This document shows, in pieces, positions 10,468-19,207 of a DNA stretch of 64,000 nt (positions are counted from its first letter, which is position 1; the number at the start of each line of letters is the position of its first letter). Source of the DNA: Lachnospiraceae bacterium (GTDB lineage Bacteria; Bacillota; Clostridia; Lachnospirales; Lachnospiraceae); assembly GCA_910575445.1 (NCBI GenBank), contig CAJTFW010000001.1, positions 496,001 through 560,000 of the forward strand, given 5' to 3'. Made by a program: the position numbers and the translations under genes. The notes beneath the pieces were generated by a model. The model saw nothing but the letters and a program-made list of their open reading frames with translations. It ran no database searches and was not told the origin of the DNA.

Positions 10468-11175
10468 ATGTCAACACCACATAACGCAGCGAAAAAAGGC
10501 GATATTGCTAAGACGATATTGCTTCCAGGCGACCCGCTCAGAGCTAAATTTATCGCAGAGAATTTTCTAGAAGATGCCACACAGTTTAATACTGTGCGGA
10601 ATATGTTTGGCTTTACAGGAACTTATCAGGGGAAGAAAGTCTCTGTTATGGGAACGGGTATGGGCTGTGCATCCATCGGCATCTATTCCTATGAGCTGAT
10701 ACATATGTACGGCGTGGAGAATCTGATTCGTATTGGTTCTTGCGGCGCTATGCAGGATTTTGTAAAGCTTGGAGATATTGTAATGGCCGCTGGTGCCAGC
10801 ACAGATACCAACTATGCACACCAATATCATCTACCAGGTAGTTTTTCTGCTGTGGCAACTTTTGATTTGCTAAGTAAAGCAGTTGAGCAGGCAAAAGAAC
10901 ATCAGTTCCCTTATGTTGTGGGGAATGTTCTCTCTTCTGATATCTTCTACAATGAATTTGAAGAGTGGAAAGATTGGGCAAAGATGGGTGTTTTGGCAGC
11001 GGAGATGGAGAGCTATGCGCTCTACTGTAACGCAGCCAGAGCAGGTGTCAATGCACTTGGTATCTTTACAGTCTCGGATTCGATGCTTTCTAAAGAAGAG
11101 ATGTCCGCAGAAGAGCGGCAGAATGGATTTACAAATATGATGAAAGTAGCACTTGGCGTCGCGGTGCAACTATGA
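10468..11175 (+). CDS. deoD: DeoD-type purine-nucleoside phosphorylase
   Basis: This enzyme cleaves purine (deoxy)nucleosides with phosphate into free base and (deoxy)ribose-1-phosphate. The 235-residue protein begins STPHNAAKKGDIA and has the phosphate-binding GDPLRAKFIAENFLE, the N-terminal signature region MGTGMGCASIGIYSYEL, the RIGSCGAMQ loop and AAEMESYALY, which contains the ribose-binding Met-Glu pair. ISDS-type catalytic Asp is seen in FTVSDSML. Length matches hexameric bacterial DeoD. AAAAGGAGGG precedes the ATG. The stop overlaps the next start (ATGA), so it is translationally coupled to a ribosylglycohydrolase-family gene and lies upstream of a nucleoside ABC importer. Confidence 0.96.
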   Translation: MSTPHNAAKKGDIAKTILLPGDPLRAKFIAENFLEDATQFNTVRNMFGFTGTYQGKKVSVMGTGMGCASIGIYSYELIHMYGVENLIRIGSCGAMQDFVKLGDIVMAAGASTDTNYAHQYHLPGSFSAVATFDLLSKAVEQAKEHQFPYVVGNVLSSDIFYNEFEEWKDWAKMGVLAAEMESYALYCNAARAGVNALGIFTVSDSMLSKEEMSAEERQNGFTNMMKVALGVAVQL

Positions 11176-12578
11176 AAAAAGCATGGGAAAGAGCAGGAGA
11201 GCTATACCAGAATGCAATACCTGTGATTCTCTCCGAAGAAGACCAGACCTGGACCGCCAATCTTGAGACGCAGCGCTTTTATGACCAGATTTTAAGCTTA
11301 GATTGGTCAAGCAGGGTACCAGGTTCCGGCGCACCAGAGCGGATTATGGTGGCAGCAGTGCAGGCGCTAGAGAACCGAGGGTATCAGGCCAGTGAGCGTG
11401 CTTATGAACTGCTAGAAGAAGGCATCTGTGCACACGAAGAAGAAGATTATGTGCGGCTTCATAAGATATCTGCAGAGCTTCGCTATGAATTGGCACATGC
11501 CAAAAAAGATGAATCTTCTCCATATTGGGATTATCAGAGCTATTCCTCTTTTGCACAGTATGAAAAAAGCGTACAGTTTTCTGATAAGATATTAATAGAT
11601 ATTACAAAGCCAGAGTTTCGGGACAAGCTAAAAGCTGCCTGGTTGTCGCAGATGATTGGAGCAGCAATGGGGACGATGGTCGAAGGCTATACTTCACAAA
11701 ATCTCTATGAGTCTTTTGGAGAAGTCTATGATTATCTAAGAGAGCCCAATACATACAATGACGATATTACCTATGAATTGGCATTTTTGGATGCTTTTCG
11801 AAGCTGTGGCTATCAGGTGACTTCAAAGGATATTGCTCTTTCCTGGGCTGGTCTTGTACCATGTGGCTGGTCAGCAGAGGAGATTGCACTTCGCAATATC
11901 AAAAGTGGCATCTTGCCACCAGAGAGTGGAACTTTTCATAATCCATTCTGTGAGTGGATTGGCGCGCAGATGAAGGGCGGTATCTGTGGAATGGTAGCAC
12001 CAGGAGACGCCTACCTAGCAGCAAAGCTTGCCTGGGCAGACGCAGAAGTGGCACATGCGAATAATGGCATCTTAGGGGAAGTCTTTAATGCTGTACTGAT
12101 TGCACTTGCATTTACCGAGTCTGACATCCATAAGCTTCTCTTAGATGCAATACAGCTGATTCCAGCGGACAGTGAGTATTTTTCTGTCATTTCCTTTGCA
12201 TGGAATTGTTGTAAGGAGTGTACGGACTGGCACGAAGCTTTGTATCGCTGCCAGAAAAGATATAAAAAATATAACTGGATTCACGCCTATCCCAATGCTT
12301 GTTGTGAAGTGATTGCGCTTTACTACGGGGAAGGTGACTATGCAAAGACGCTTCATATCGTGACCATGTGCGGGATTGATGCGGATTGCAATGCCGGTAT
12401 GATTATGCCCATACTGGCTATTCAAAAGGGAATGGGTATCATTCCAAAGAAACTGATTCATCCAGCTTTTGAAGAACTTATCACCTATATGAGAGGGACT
12501 GAGAAGCTGTCGCTGGAAGAATTGGTGGACGATACTTTAAATAGCATAATACATGCAAAAAACAAGGAGGAAGTCTAA
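11172..12578 (+). CDS. ADP-ribosylglycohydrolase-family protein with N-terminal extension
   Basis: The 468-residue protein has two parts. Residues 1 to about 140 match nothing I recognise and are acidic and helical. From about residue 150 the pattern of the ADP-ribosylglycohydrolase fold appears: LSQMIGAAMGTMVEG, then NDDITYELAFLDAF at the first metal site, and CGIDADCNAG at the last metal site. Classical members have DDT and GGDTDT there, so the metal ligands are kept in altered form. The start overlaps the deoD stop and the gene is followed two bases later by the BMP lipoprotein gene. Context suggests hydrolysis of an imported ribosylated compound, for example an N-glycosidic nucleoside; this is inference. 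Confidence 0.8.
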   Translation: MKKAWERAGELYQNAIPVILSEEDQTWTANLETQRFYDQILSLDWSSRVPGSGAPERIMVAAVQALENRGYQASERAYELLEEGICAHEEEDYVRLHKISAELRYELAHAKKDESSPYWDYQSYSSFAQYEKSVQFSDKILIDITKPEFRDKLKAAWLSQMIGAAMGTMVEGYTSQNLYESFGEVYDYLREPNTYNDDITYELAFLDAFRSCGYQVTSKDIALSWAGLVPCGWSAEEIALRNIKSGILPPESGTFHNPFCEWIGAQMKGGICGMVAPGDAYLAAKLAWADAEVAHANNGILGEVFNAVLIALAFTESDIHKLLLDAIQLIPADSEYFSVISFAWNCCKECTDWHEALYRCQKRYKKYNWIHAYPNACCEVIALYYGEGDYAKTLHIVTMCGIDADCNAGMIMPILAIQKGMGIIPKKLIHPAFEELITYMRGTEKLSLEELVDDTLNSIIHAKNKEEV

Positions 12579-12579
12579 T

Positions 12580-13746
12580 ATGAATATGAAAAAAGTATTA
12601 GCAATGCTGCTGACAGCTTCTATGGCATTTTCCATGGTAGCTTGTGGCGGAAATGAAACAACACCATCAGAAGAAGGTAACGCAGATGCCAGCGAGCCAG
12701 CAACTGAGGAGAGCACCGAAGGCAATAGCGAAGAAGGGGAAGCACCAGCAGCGTCTGGTGAAGGCTACAAAGCAGCTCTTCTGTTAAACGGAACTTTGGG
12801 AGACAAGTCTTTCTATGATTCTGCAAACGAAGGTCTGACCAGACTGCGTGATGAATTAGGCGCAGATACGTTTGACTTTAAAGTAGAGCAGATGGGTGGA
12901 ACCACTGCAGATGAGGCAAAATGGGAGCCAACCCTTCTAGATTACTGTGATTCTGGCGAGTATGATGTTATCATTATGGGAACCTGGCAGATGGCAGAGC
13001 CTTTAGCACATGCGGCAGAAGAGTATCCAGACCAGAAGTTTATCTTCTTTGACGAGCAGTTTGACTTTGAAGGCAATGGCAATCCACAGAATATCTACAA
13101 TATTCTGTATAAGCAGAATGAGGTATCCTACTTAATCGGTGCTGCAGCAGCAATGATGACTACAGACGAGACTATCGAAGGCATCGACCCGGCAACTAAG
13201 AAGATTGGTTTCTTAGGTGGTATGGACAATGCAGTTATCAACGATTTCCTAAAAGGATATGAGCAGGGTGCACATGATGTAGACCCAGAGATTGAAGTAG
13301 TTATCGGTTGGGTAGGCGATTTTGTAGACTCCACCAAAGGAAAAGATATTGCACTTGGACAGTATCAAAGTGGTGTGGATGTAGGTTATAACGTAGCTGG
13401 TAATGCAGGTCTTGGACAGATTGAGGCAGCTGGAGACAGCGGGTTGTATGCATTTGGTGTAGACTCTGACCAGGCAGCACTGCTTCCAGACTATGCAGAC
13501 CGTATTCCAACTTCTGCACTGAAGAATGTAGGCAATTCTCTGTATCGTGCAATTAACCTTGATTTAGAAGGGAATCTTGGCTATGGTACTGTAGAGACGC
13601 TTGGATTTGCAGAGGGTGGCGTAGAGATTGTGAAGGATGCTCATTATGAAGAGATGCTTCCAGAGAACATTCGTACTGCTCTTGATGAGATGGAGCAGAA
13701 GATTATCAGCGGAGAGATTGTAGTAGAGACTGCGATTGAACGATAG
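12580..13746 (+). CDS. BMP-family nucleoside-binding lipoprotein of an ABC importer
   Basis: This is the extracytoplasmic binding protein that delivers nucleosides to the ABC importer encoded downstream. It has a lipoprotein signal with lipobox SMVACGG (lipid-modified Cys22), a Glu/Ser/Thr/Ala-rich tether to about residue 65, then a BMP (Med/PnrA-like) domain starting YKAALLLNGTLGDKSFYD. The family hallmark D-K-S/G-F-x-D is present. An upstream in-frame ATG at 12553 is rejected because AAGGAGG at 12564-12570 fits the ATG at 12580. B. subtilis NupN is the closest functional model I can name. A strong hairpin follows, probably giving the binding protein more transcript than the ATPase. Confidence 0.93.
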   Translation: MNMKKVLAMLLTASMAFSMVACGGNETTPSEEGNADASEPATEESTEGNSEEGEAPAASGEGYKAALLLNGTLGDKSFYDSANEGLTRLRDELGADTFDFKVEQMGGTTADEAKWEPTLLDYCDSGEYDVIIMGTWQMAEPLAHAAEEYPDQKFIFFDEQFDFEGNGNPQNIYNILYKQNEVSYLIGAAAAMMTTDETIEGIDPATKKIGFLGGMDNAVINDFLKGYEQGAHDVDPEIEVVIGWVGDFVDSTKGKDIALGQYQSGVDVGYNVAGNAGLGQIEAAGDSGLYAFGVDSDQAALLPDYADRIPTSALKNVGNSLYRAINLDLEGNLGYGTVETLGFAEGGVEIVKDAHYEEMLPENIRTALDEMEQKIISGEIVVETAIER

Positions 13747-13760
13747 ATATTTAGACAGAC

Positions 13761-13809
13761 AGGGCTGCTGCAAGGGTGCCTTTTAAAAGGCTGCTTTGCA
13801 ACAGCCTTA
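13761..13809 (+). promoter_or_regulatory. Stable hairpin between binding protein and ABC ATPase genes
   Basis: AGGGCTGCTGCAA pairs with TTGCAACAGCCTT (one G-U type mismatch), and a second 12-base palindrome CCTTTTAAAAGG sits inside the loop. No long T-run follows. Such hairpins after binding-protein genes commonly protect the upstream mRNA or attenuate read-through. It covers the upstream TTG at 13796, which argues against that TTG being the start of the next gene. Confidence 0.75.
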
Positions 13810-13840
13810 TTTGGTCAGGGAGAAAAGAGGTGGCTTGTTT

Positions 13841-15394
13841 TTGGAGAACAACGTGGTATTGCAGATGAACCACATTATGAAGATTTACTCAAATGGTGTG
13901 GTAGCCAATGAAGATGTAAGCATTGAATTGAAAAAAGGGGAGATTCATGCACTTCTAGGGGAGAACGGTGCCGGTAAAAGTACACTGATGAAGGTGCTGT
14001 TTGGAATTGAAAGTCCAGATGAAGGACAGATTGTGCTAAATGGACAGGAGACGGCGATTAAATCGCCACAGGATGCGATTAACAAGGGAATTGGTATGGT
14101 ACATCAGCATTTTATGCTAGTGCCATCTTTAACTGTGGCAGAGAATATTATCTTAGGTGTAGAACCGAAAAAATATGGGTTCTTTATCCATATGGAAAAA
14201 GCCATCTCGGAGGCAGAAGAGATTGCTAAAAAATATAATTTTGATATTGATGTAAGAGCAAAAGTAGAAGAAATTCCGGTCGGCATCAAACAGAAAGTAG
14301 AGATTTTAAAGGCTCTGTACCGTGGAGCAGATATCCTGATTCTAGATGAGCCTACGGCAGTACTGACACCCCAGGAGACTGATGAATTATTTGTGCAGTT
14401 AGAGAAACTTCGGGACAGCGGGCATACGATTATCTTTATCTCTCATAAGCTCGATGAGATTAAGAAAATCTGTAACCGTGCGACGATTATGAGAAGCGGT
14501 AAAAGCATGGGTACTTATGAAGTCAAGGATATCTCAACAGAAGAGATGTCGCGGCTTATGGTGGGAAGGGACGTGATTCTGACCTTTGATAAGAAGCCAT
14601 CAAATCCCAAAGAGGTGCTGATGCGTGTACGGAATCTGTCTGTGCGTAATAATCAGGGCGTACAGAAGATAGAAGACCTCTCCTTTGACCTAAGAGGAGG
14701 AGAGATTCTTGGCATTGCCGGTGTGGAAGGCAACGGACAGTCAGAGCTTATTGATTCCATTACCGGGCTAAATAAAAGCTATAAAGGCTCTATTTATATA
14801 AAAGATACAGATATTGAAAAAAGCAGCATCAAAGAGATTCGAGACTTAAAGCTTGGACATATTCCAGAAGACCGTATGACAAGCGGTTGTGCCGGCAATC
14901 TAAATATTTTAGAGAATCTCTTTTCCAACCAGTATACCAACCAGGAATATTCTGGTAAGATGCTTCTAAAGACCAAACGAATCCAGGAGCGCTCTGAAGA
15001 ACTGATTGTGGAATATCTAGTCAAATGCAAATCCTTCCGTCAGAATGTGGGGATGCTCTCTGGTGGAAATATTCAGAAAGTGATTGTAGCAAGAGAATTT
15101 TCCACAGAACCAGATATTATCATTGCCAATCAGCCAACCCGTGGTGTGGATGTGGGCGCAGCAGAGTTTATCCGTCGGCGTCTCTTGGAATTTCGGGATA
15201 AAGGCTGTGCAATTATCCTGGTCTCTGCGGACTTAAATGAAGTATTTTCCCTAAGTGACCGCTTAGCCGTGATGTATAAGGGCAAATTCTCAGGAATGTT
15301 TACAGATGTATCGGCAGTGACAGAGGAAGAATTAGGTCAATATATGCTTGGTCTAAAACATCAGGAAGTACAGGAGGGCGTGATTTATGAATAG
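13841..15394 (+). CDS. Nucleoside ABC transporter ATP-binding protein (two ATPase domains)
   Basis: The protein has two fused ABC ATPase domains, as in rbsA/YufO-type importers. Domain 1 has Walker A GENGAGKST, signature VGIKQKVEIL and Walker B ILILDEPTAVLTP. Domain 2 has the degenerate Walker A GVEGNGQSE typical of this family, the signature LSGGNIQKV and the Walker B variant IIIANQPTRGVDVG. The chosen TTG at 13841 (517 residues) has AGAGGTGG seven or eight bases upstream. A longer form from TTG 13796 would start inside a hairpin. It energises import by the two permeases that follow. The end overlaps the first permease start by eight bases. Confidence 0.93.
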   Translation: MENNVVLQMNHIMKIYSNGVVANEDVSIELKKGEIHALLGENGAGKSTLMKVLFGIESPDEGQIVLNGQETAIKSPQDAINKGIGMVHQHFMLVPSLTVAENIILGVEPKKYGFFIHMEKAISEAEEIAKKYNFDIDVRAKVEEIPVGIKQKVEILKALYRGADILILDEPTAVLTPQETDELFVQLEKLRDSGHTIIFISHKLDEIKKICNRATIMRSGKSMGTYEVKDISTEEMSRLMVGRDVILTFDKKPSNPKEVLMRVRNLSVRNNQGVQKIEDLSFDLRGGEILGIAGVEGNGQSELIDSITGLNKSYKGSIYIKDTDIEKSSIKEIRDLKLGHIPEDRMTSGCAGNLNILENLFSNQYTNQEYSGKMLLKTKRIQERSEELIVEYLVKCKSFRQNVGMLSGGNIQKVIVAREFSTEPDIIIANQPTRGVDVGAAEFIRRRLLEFRDKGCAIILVSADLNEVFSLSDRLAVMYKGKFSGMFTDVSAVTEEELGQYMLGLKHQEVQEGVIYE

Positions 15395-16454
15395 TGCAAA
15401 ACGTTTTGATATGTTCCGTATGGTGTTCTCGGTGCTTATCGCGCTTCTGATTTCTTTTGTAATTATCTTCTTTGTCAGTGATGAGCCAGTGACAGCGATT
15501 GTCACACTGATTACAGGACCTTTTAAGAGCAAGCGCAGTATGGGAAATGTGATTGAATCTATGGTGCCTTTAATCTTTACCGGAACTGGTGTTTGTATTA
15601 TGTTCTCCGCGAATCAGATTAATCTGGCGACGGAAGGTGGATTTCATCTGGGCGGACTGGTAGCTGCAGCAGTGGCACTAAAGCTTGGCCTCCCTGCCGG
15701 ATTAAGCCCGATAGTGGCGATTAGTCTGGCAGCAGTTGCTGGCGCTGTCTTCTGTGCGATTCCAGCGCTGATGAAGATTAAGACCAACTCACCAGAACTT
15801 GTATCTTCTCTGATGATTAACTATATCTCGTTATGGCTCTGTACGTTTTTACTGATGCATTTTCTACAGGACCCAAGTGTAGGCTCAGCTTCCTATAAGC
15901 TTCCGCCAGAATCGGAGCTTCCAACGCTTATCAAAGGAACCAATATTCATCTAGGACTTTTGATTGCGCTTGTTGTGGCAGTTTTTGGATATGTCTTTCT
16001 CTATAAGACCAGGACAGGTTATGAACTTCGTCTAACGGGTGAAAATGAGAACTTTGCCCGCTATTCAGGAATCAATATTGTCAAAGTGATTCTAATCTCT
16101 CAGATGGTGGGAGGCGTTATCGCTGGTATCGGCGGCAGCGTAGAGCTTTTAAGCCCGATTTATTCAAGGTTTTCGTGGGTATCACTGCTTGGATATGGAT
16201 GGGATGCAATTATTATCTGTACACTGGCGAAGAAAAACCCACTCTATACACCACTTGCCGCGCTTTTTTTGGCTTATCTAAGAACCGGGGCTTCGATTAT
16301 GGCCCGCTATACAGATGTCACACTGGAGATTGTGCAGATTACGCAGGGCATTATTATTCTTTTAGTAGTGGCAGAGCAGTTCTTAAGCGGTATGAAGCAC
16401 CGCATGATAGCAAGAGAGGCAAGAGCATCTCTTAAAGACGAGGGGGTGGCGTAA
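15387..16454 (+). CDS. Nucleoside ABC transporter permease 1
   Basis: The 355-residue integral membrane protein has about nine hydrophobic helices and belongs to the branched-chain/ribose type permease family (BPD_transp_2), similar in context to B. subtilis NupP. Recognisable elements are VPLIFTGTGVCIMFSANQIN near residue 60 and LRLTGENENFARYSGINI, the EAA-like cytoplasmic loop that contacts the ATPase. GGAGGG precedes the ATG, which overlaps the ATPase gene. The next permease begins immediately at its stop, so the two are coupled and probably form a heterodimer. Confidence 0.92.
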   Translation: MNSAKRFDMFRMVFSVLIALLISFVIIFFVSDEPVTAIVTLITGPFKSKRSMGNVIESMVPLIFTGTGVCIMFSANQINLATEGGFHLGGLVAAAVALKLGLPAGLSPIVAISLAAVAGAVFCAIPALMKIKTNSPELVSSLMINYISLWLCTFLLMHFLQDPSVGSASYKLPPESELPTLIKGTNIHLGLLIALVVAVFGYVFLYKTRTGYELRLTGENENFARYSGINIVKVILISQMVGGVIAGIGGSVELLSPIYSRFSWVSLLGYGWDAIIICTLAKKNPLYTPLAALFLAYLRTGASIMARYTDVTLEIVQITQGIIILLVVAEQFLSGMKHRMIAREARASLKDEGVA

Positions 16455-17372
16455 ATGTTGCAGAATTTATTAAGTCCTGAATTTTTCAATGCGATTCTGC
16501 GTGCGACAACGCCGATTCTGTTTGCAGCACTGGCGTCGTCTGTGGCGTCAAAATCCGGGATTACCAATATGGCACTTGAAGGAATTATGCTTTTTTCGGC
16601 ATTGTTTGGCGTGATTTTCTCTGCTATGACAGGGAGTTTTCCTCTAGGGCTTTTATTAACGATGGTAGCTGGTGGTGTGATTGGACTGATGTTGGCATTC
16701 TTTGTCTTGAATCTAAAGACAGATGAGATTCTGGCTGCGATTGCGATTAATCTGATGGCAACAGGCGGAACGGTACTTCTGATGCTTGCAGTCTCTGGAG
16801 ACCGTGGTTCTTCCACTTCGATTTCCAATGTATCGGCACCTAAGATTGTGATTCCACTGATAGACCAGATTCCATTTTTGGGAAAGATTTTATCAGGACA
16901 AAACTTGATGACGTATTTATCCATACTGGCAGTTGTAGTGATGCATCTGTTCCTCTATAAGACACCGTTGGGTCTTAAGATTCGGGCTGTCGGGGAAAAT
17001 AAAAATGCAGCAGAATCTGTTGGTATCAGTGCACGTAAGATTCAATATATTGCATTGATTCTAAGCGGTGTTCTAGCCAGCATGGGCGGATTTTTCCTCT
17101 CCGGCGGATATATGAATATGTTTACAAAGGATATGTCAGCTGGAAAAGGATATATTGCACTGGCAGCAAGCGCGATGGGTGGAGATACACCGGTGGGTGG
17201 ATTTCTTGTCTCCCTGCTCTTTGGCGCCGCGCAGGCACTGGCCAATATGATGCAGCTTACGGATATTCCACATGAGCTGATTCAGATGGTGCCATATCTG
17301 ACAACACTTGTTGGACTTGGTATCTATAGCTATATGGGAGTGCGTAAAAGGCAAAAGCTTGCTGGAAAATAA
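16455..17372 (+). CDS. Nucleoside ABC transporter permease 2
   Basis: This 305-residue membrane protein is the second permease of the nucleoside importer (NupQ-like by position). It starts LLSPEFFNAILRATTPILF, shows the conserved GITNMALEGIMLF segment and the coupling loop KIRAVGENKNAAESVGIS. About eight helices are predicted. The ATG directly follows the first permease stop and GAGGGGGTGG lies upstream. It is the last gene of the operon that starts at deoD. A structured repeat element begins eight bases after its stop. Confidence 0.92.
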   Translation: MLQNLLSPEFFNAILRATTPILFAALASSVASKSGITNMALEGIMLFSALFGVIFSAMTGSFPLGLLLTMVAGGVIGLMLAFFVLNLKTDEILAAIAINLMATGGTVLLMLAVSGDRGSSTSISNVSAPKIVIPLIDQIPFLGKILSGQNLMTYLSILAVVVMHLFLYKTPLGLKIRAVGENKNAAESVGISARKIQYIALILSGVLASMGGFFLSGGYMNMFTKDMSAGKGYIALAASAMGGDTPVGGFLVSLLFGAAQALANMMQLTDIPHELIQMVPYLTTLVGLGIYSYMGVRKRQKLAGK

Positions 17373-17379
17373 AATAAGT

Positions 17380-17445
17380 GACGCTAGGACGAAAGGGCCA
17401 TAGGTTCCTTCCAGACCCCGGCGAGCGTCCCTTGCATCAAAAACA
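17380..17445 (+). repeat. Structured intergenic element, copy A
   Basis: The element opens with GACGCTAGGACG and closes with GGCGAGCGTCCCTT, so GACGCT pairs with AGCGTC around a loop of about 38 bases. After the stem comes an A-rich CAAAAAC tail. The same opening, closing and tail recur at 26627-26690. It lies just after the permease stop and before the ilvE promoter. It may be a structured RNA, a terminator-like unit or a small mobile repeat; I do not recognise it as a named family. Confidence 0.6.
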
Positions 17446-17500
17446 TTTCACTCAGTCAAACCCAAAAGTAAAGTTACACTACCAAAGAAAAAAAGGCGTC

Positions 17501-17529
17501 TTGACACATATTTCAGAACGGAGTATGAT
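17501..17529 (+). promoter_or_regulatory. Strong predicted sigma-A promoter of ilvE
   Basis: A perfect -35 TTGACA (17501-17506) and a -10 TATGAT (17524-17529) are spaced by 17 bases. Transcription would start near 17536, which excludes the long upstream open frame as coding and supports the ilvE start at 17585. Confidence 0.8.
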
Positions 17530-17584
17530 GAGAAAAGCAGGTTGCAGTGGCGGCTTGGGATACATAGGAAAGGATGTGGGTGCG

Positions 17585-18610
17585 ATGGTGAAAAAGGATA
17601 TTGACTGGGGCAATCTTGGATTTGCCTATATGCCAACGGACAAGAGATTTGTGGCGAATTATAAAGATGGAGCATGGGATGAAGGGATGTTAAGTGATGA
17701 CCCGATGATTTCCATGAGTGAGTGTGCCTGTGTACTTCAGTATGCACAGACTTGTTTTGAAGGAATCAAGGCTTATACAACAGAGGATGGCAGGATTGTG
17801 ACCTTTCGCCCAGACCTGAATGCAAAGCGTATGGCAGATTCTGCGAGAAGATTGCAGATGCCGGTATTTCCAGAGGAGCGTTTTGTGGAAGCTGTGGTGG
17901 AGACTGTAAAGGCCAATGCGGCTTATGTTCCACCTTATGGAAGCGGAGCAACACTGTATATTCGGCCTTTCATGTTTGGAATTGATGCGATTATCGGTGT
18001 AAAGCCGGCGACGGAGTATCAGTTCCGTATTTTTACAACACCAGTAGGACCATATTTTAAAGGCGGGGCAAAGCCGATTACGATTCGGGTATCGGATGTG
18101 GACCGGGCAGCACCTCATGGAACAGGTGATATTAAAGCGGGGCTTAACTATGCGATGAGCCTCTATAATATTGTGGATGCACATAAAGCGGGATTTGATG
18201 AGAACCTGTATTTAGACCCGGGGACAAGAACCTATGTAGAGGAGACCGGCGGAGCAAACTTTGTCTTTATCACCAAAGACAACAAATTTGTGACCCCCAA
18301 ATCAGACAGTATTCTCCCATCTGTTACACGTCGCTCGCTGATGGTGGTGGCAAAAGAATATCTTGGTATGGAAGTAGAGGAGCGCCCAGTTGCGCTTTCA
18401 GAGCTTTCTGATTTTGCAGAGTGTGGTCTGTGTGGAACAGCAGCAGTTATCTCTCCTGTTGGCAAGATTGTAGACCATGGAAAAGAAATCTGTCTGCCAA
18501 GTGGTATGGACGATATGGGACCAGTGACAAAGAAGCTGTATGATACATTGACTGGTATCCAGATGGGAAGAATCGAAGCACCAAAAGGATGGATTAAAGA
18601 GATTCTATAA
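17585..18610 (+). CDS. ilvE: Branched-chain-amino-acid aminotransferase
   Basis: This PLP enzyme of fold class IV exchanges amino groups between glutamate and the keto acids of Leu, Ile and Val. The 341-residue form starts VKKDIDWGNLGFAYMPTD, the usual start for this clade. It has CVLQYAQTCFEGIKAY, the IRPFMFG substrate-pocket strand, the catalytic Lys in DIKAGLNYAMSL and the class IV signature ending EETGGANFVF. The open frame extends to 17378, but that part is not protein-like, carries the repeat element and promoter, and has no good ribosome site. GGAAAGG lies upstream of the chosen ATG. It forms a single-gene unit with a terminator. Confidence 0.94.
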   Translation: MVKKDIDWGNLGFAYMPTDKRFVANYKDGAWDEGMLSDDPMISMSECACVLQYAQTCFEGIKAYTTEDGRIVTFRPDLNAKRMADSARRLQMPVFPEERFVEAVVETVKANAAYVPPYGSGATLYIRPFMFGIDAIIGVKPATEYQFRIFTTPVGPYFKGGAKPITIRVSDVDRAAPHGTGDIKAGLNYAMSLYNIVDAHKAGFDENLYLDPGTRTYVEETGGANFVFITKDNKFVTPKSDSILPSVTRRSLMVVAKEYLGMEVEERPVALSELSDFAECGLCGTAAVISPVGKIVDHGKEICLPSGMDDMGPVTKKLYDTLTGIQMGRIEAPKGWIKEIL

Positions 18611-18617
18611 GAGAAAG

Positions 18618-18653
18618 GGGCTGTCGCAGACACCTGATGCGACGGTCCTTTTA
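18618..18653 (+). terminator. Intrinsic terminator after ilvE
   Basis: GGGCTGTCGCA pairs with TGCGACGGTCC (wobble pairs allowed) around a 9-base loop, followed by TTTT. It separates ilvE from the next transcription unit. Confidence 0.85.
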
Positions 18654-18706
18654 TGTTAAAAAAAGGAAACTGATAATCAGCGACACTTACTACAGGAGTA
18701 ATCAAT

Positions 18707-19192
18707 ATGAATGAAAATTATAGCGAGTATTCGGTTAGCGTACAGCCAACAAGAGAGAGCAGAGCCAAACATCTGGCAATTCTGGCAGTGACAGCGGCCG
18801 CTATTGTGCTGGCTTTTCAGGTACACTGGGGATTTTTGGCCTTGGTGATTGCCGGGGGCATTGGGTGTTATCTGGTCTATTTAGAGAGTGATATGGAATA
18901 TGAGACGATATTCTTAGACGGGACACTTGAGATTGCCGCTATCTATCGGAAGATGCGCCGCAAAGTAAAATTTAAGTGTGATATGAAAAATGCATCCGGC
19001 TTTCATCTAGGAAACAGGGAGGATGCCATTCGGCTAGGGAAGATTACAAGGGATTTTTCCTCCCACCAGAAGGATTCCCTCTGCTGCGTATTAAAGATTG
19101 GGACAGAAAAAGGTGTGCATGTGATTTGCTTTGACCCAGGGGAAGAACTCTCGCAGATTTTAAAGCTTCGCTATCGCACAATGCAGGTATAG
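18707..19192 (+). CDS. Two-helix membrane protein of unknown function (possibly DUF6106)
   Basis: The 161-residue protein has a short N-terminal tail, two adjacent membrane helices (about residues 25-62, IVLAFQVHWGFLALVIAG and following), and a cytoplasmic domain of roughly 95 residues beginning LESDMEYETIFLDGTLEIA. This layout resembles the DUF6106 family found in Lachnospiraceae, but I am recalling that pattern rather than testing it. ACAGGAG precedes the ATG. It is followed after 15 bases by a patatin-like gene, so the two may be co-transcribed. No catalytic motif is visible. Confidence 0.6.
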   Translation: MNENYSEYSVSVQPTRESRAKHLAILAVTAAAIVLAFQVHWGFLALVIAGGIGCYLVYLESDMEYETIFLDGTLEIAAIYRKMRRKVKFKCDMKNASGFHLGNREDAIRLGKITRDFSSHQKDSLCCVLKIGTEKGVHVICFDPGEELSQILKLRYRTMQV

Positions 19193-19207
19193 GATGGTGA
19201 GTAATAT

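Noticed and set aside
17373-17584. T-box leader or longer coding start for ilvE
   Set aside because: No T-box TGGNACCGCG motif; a strong promoter at 17501-17529 lies in the supposed coding extension.
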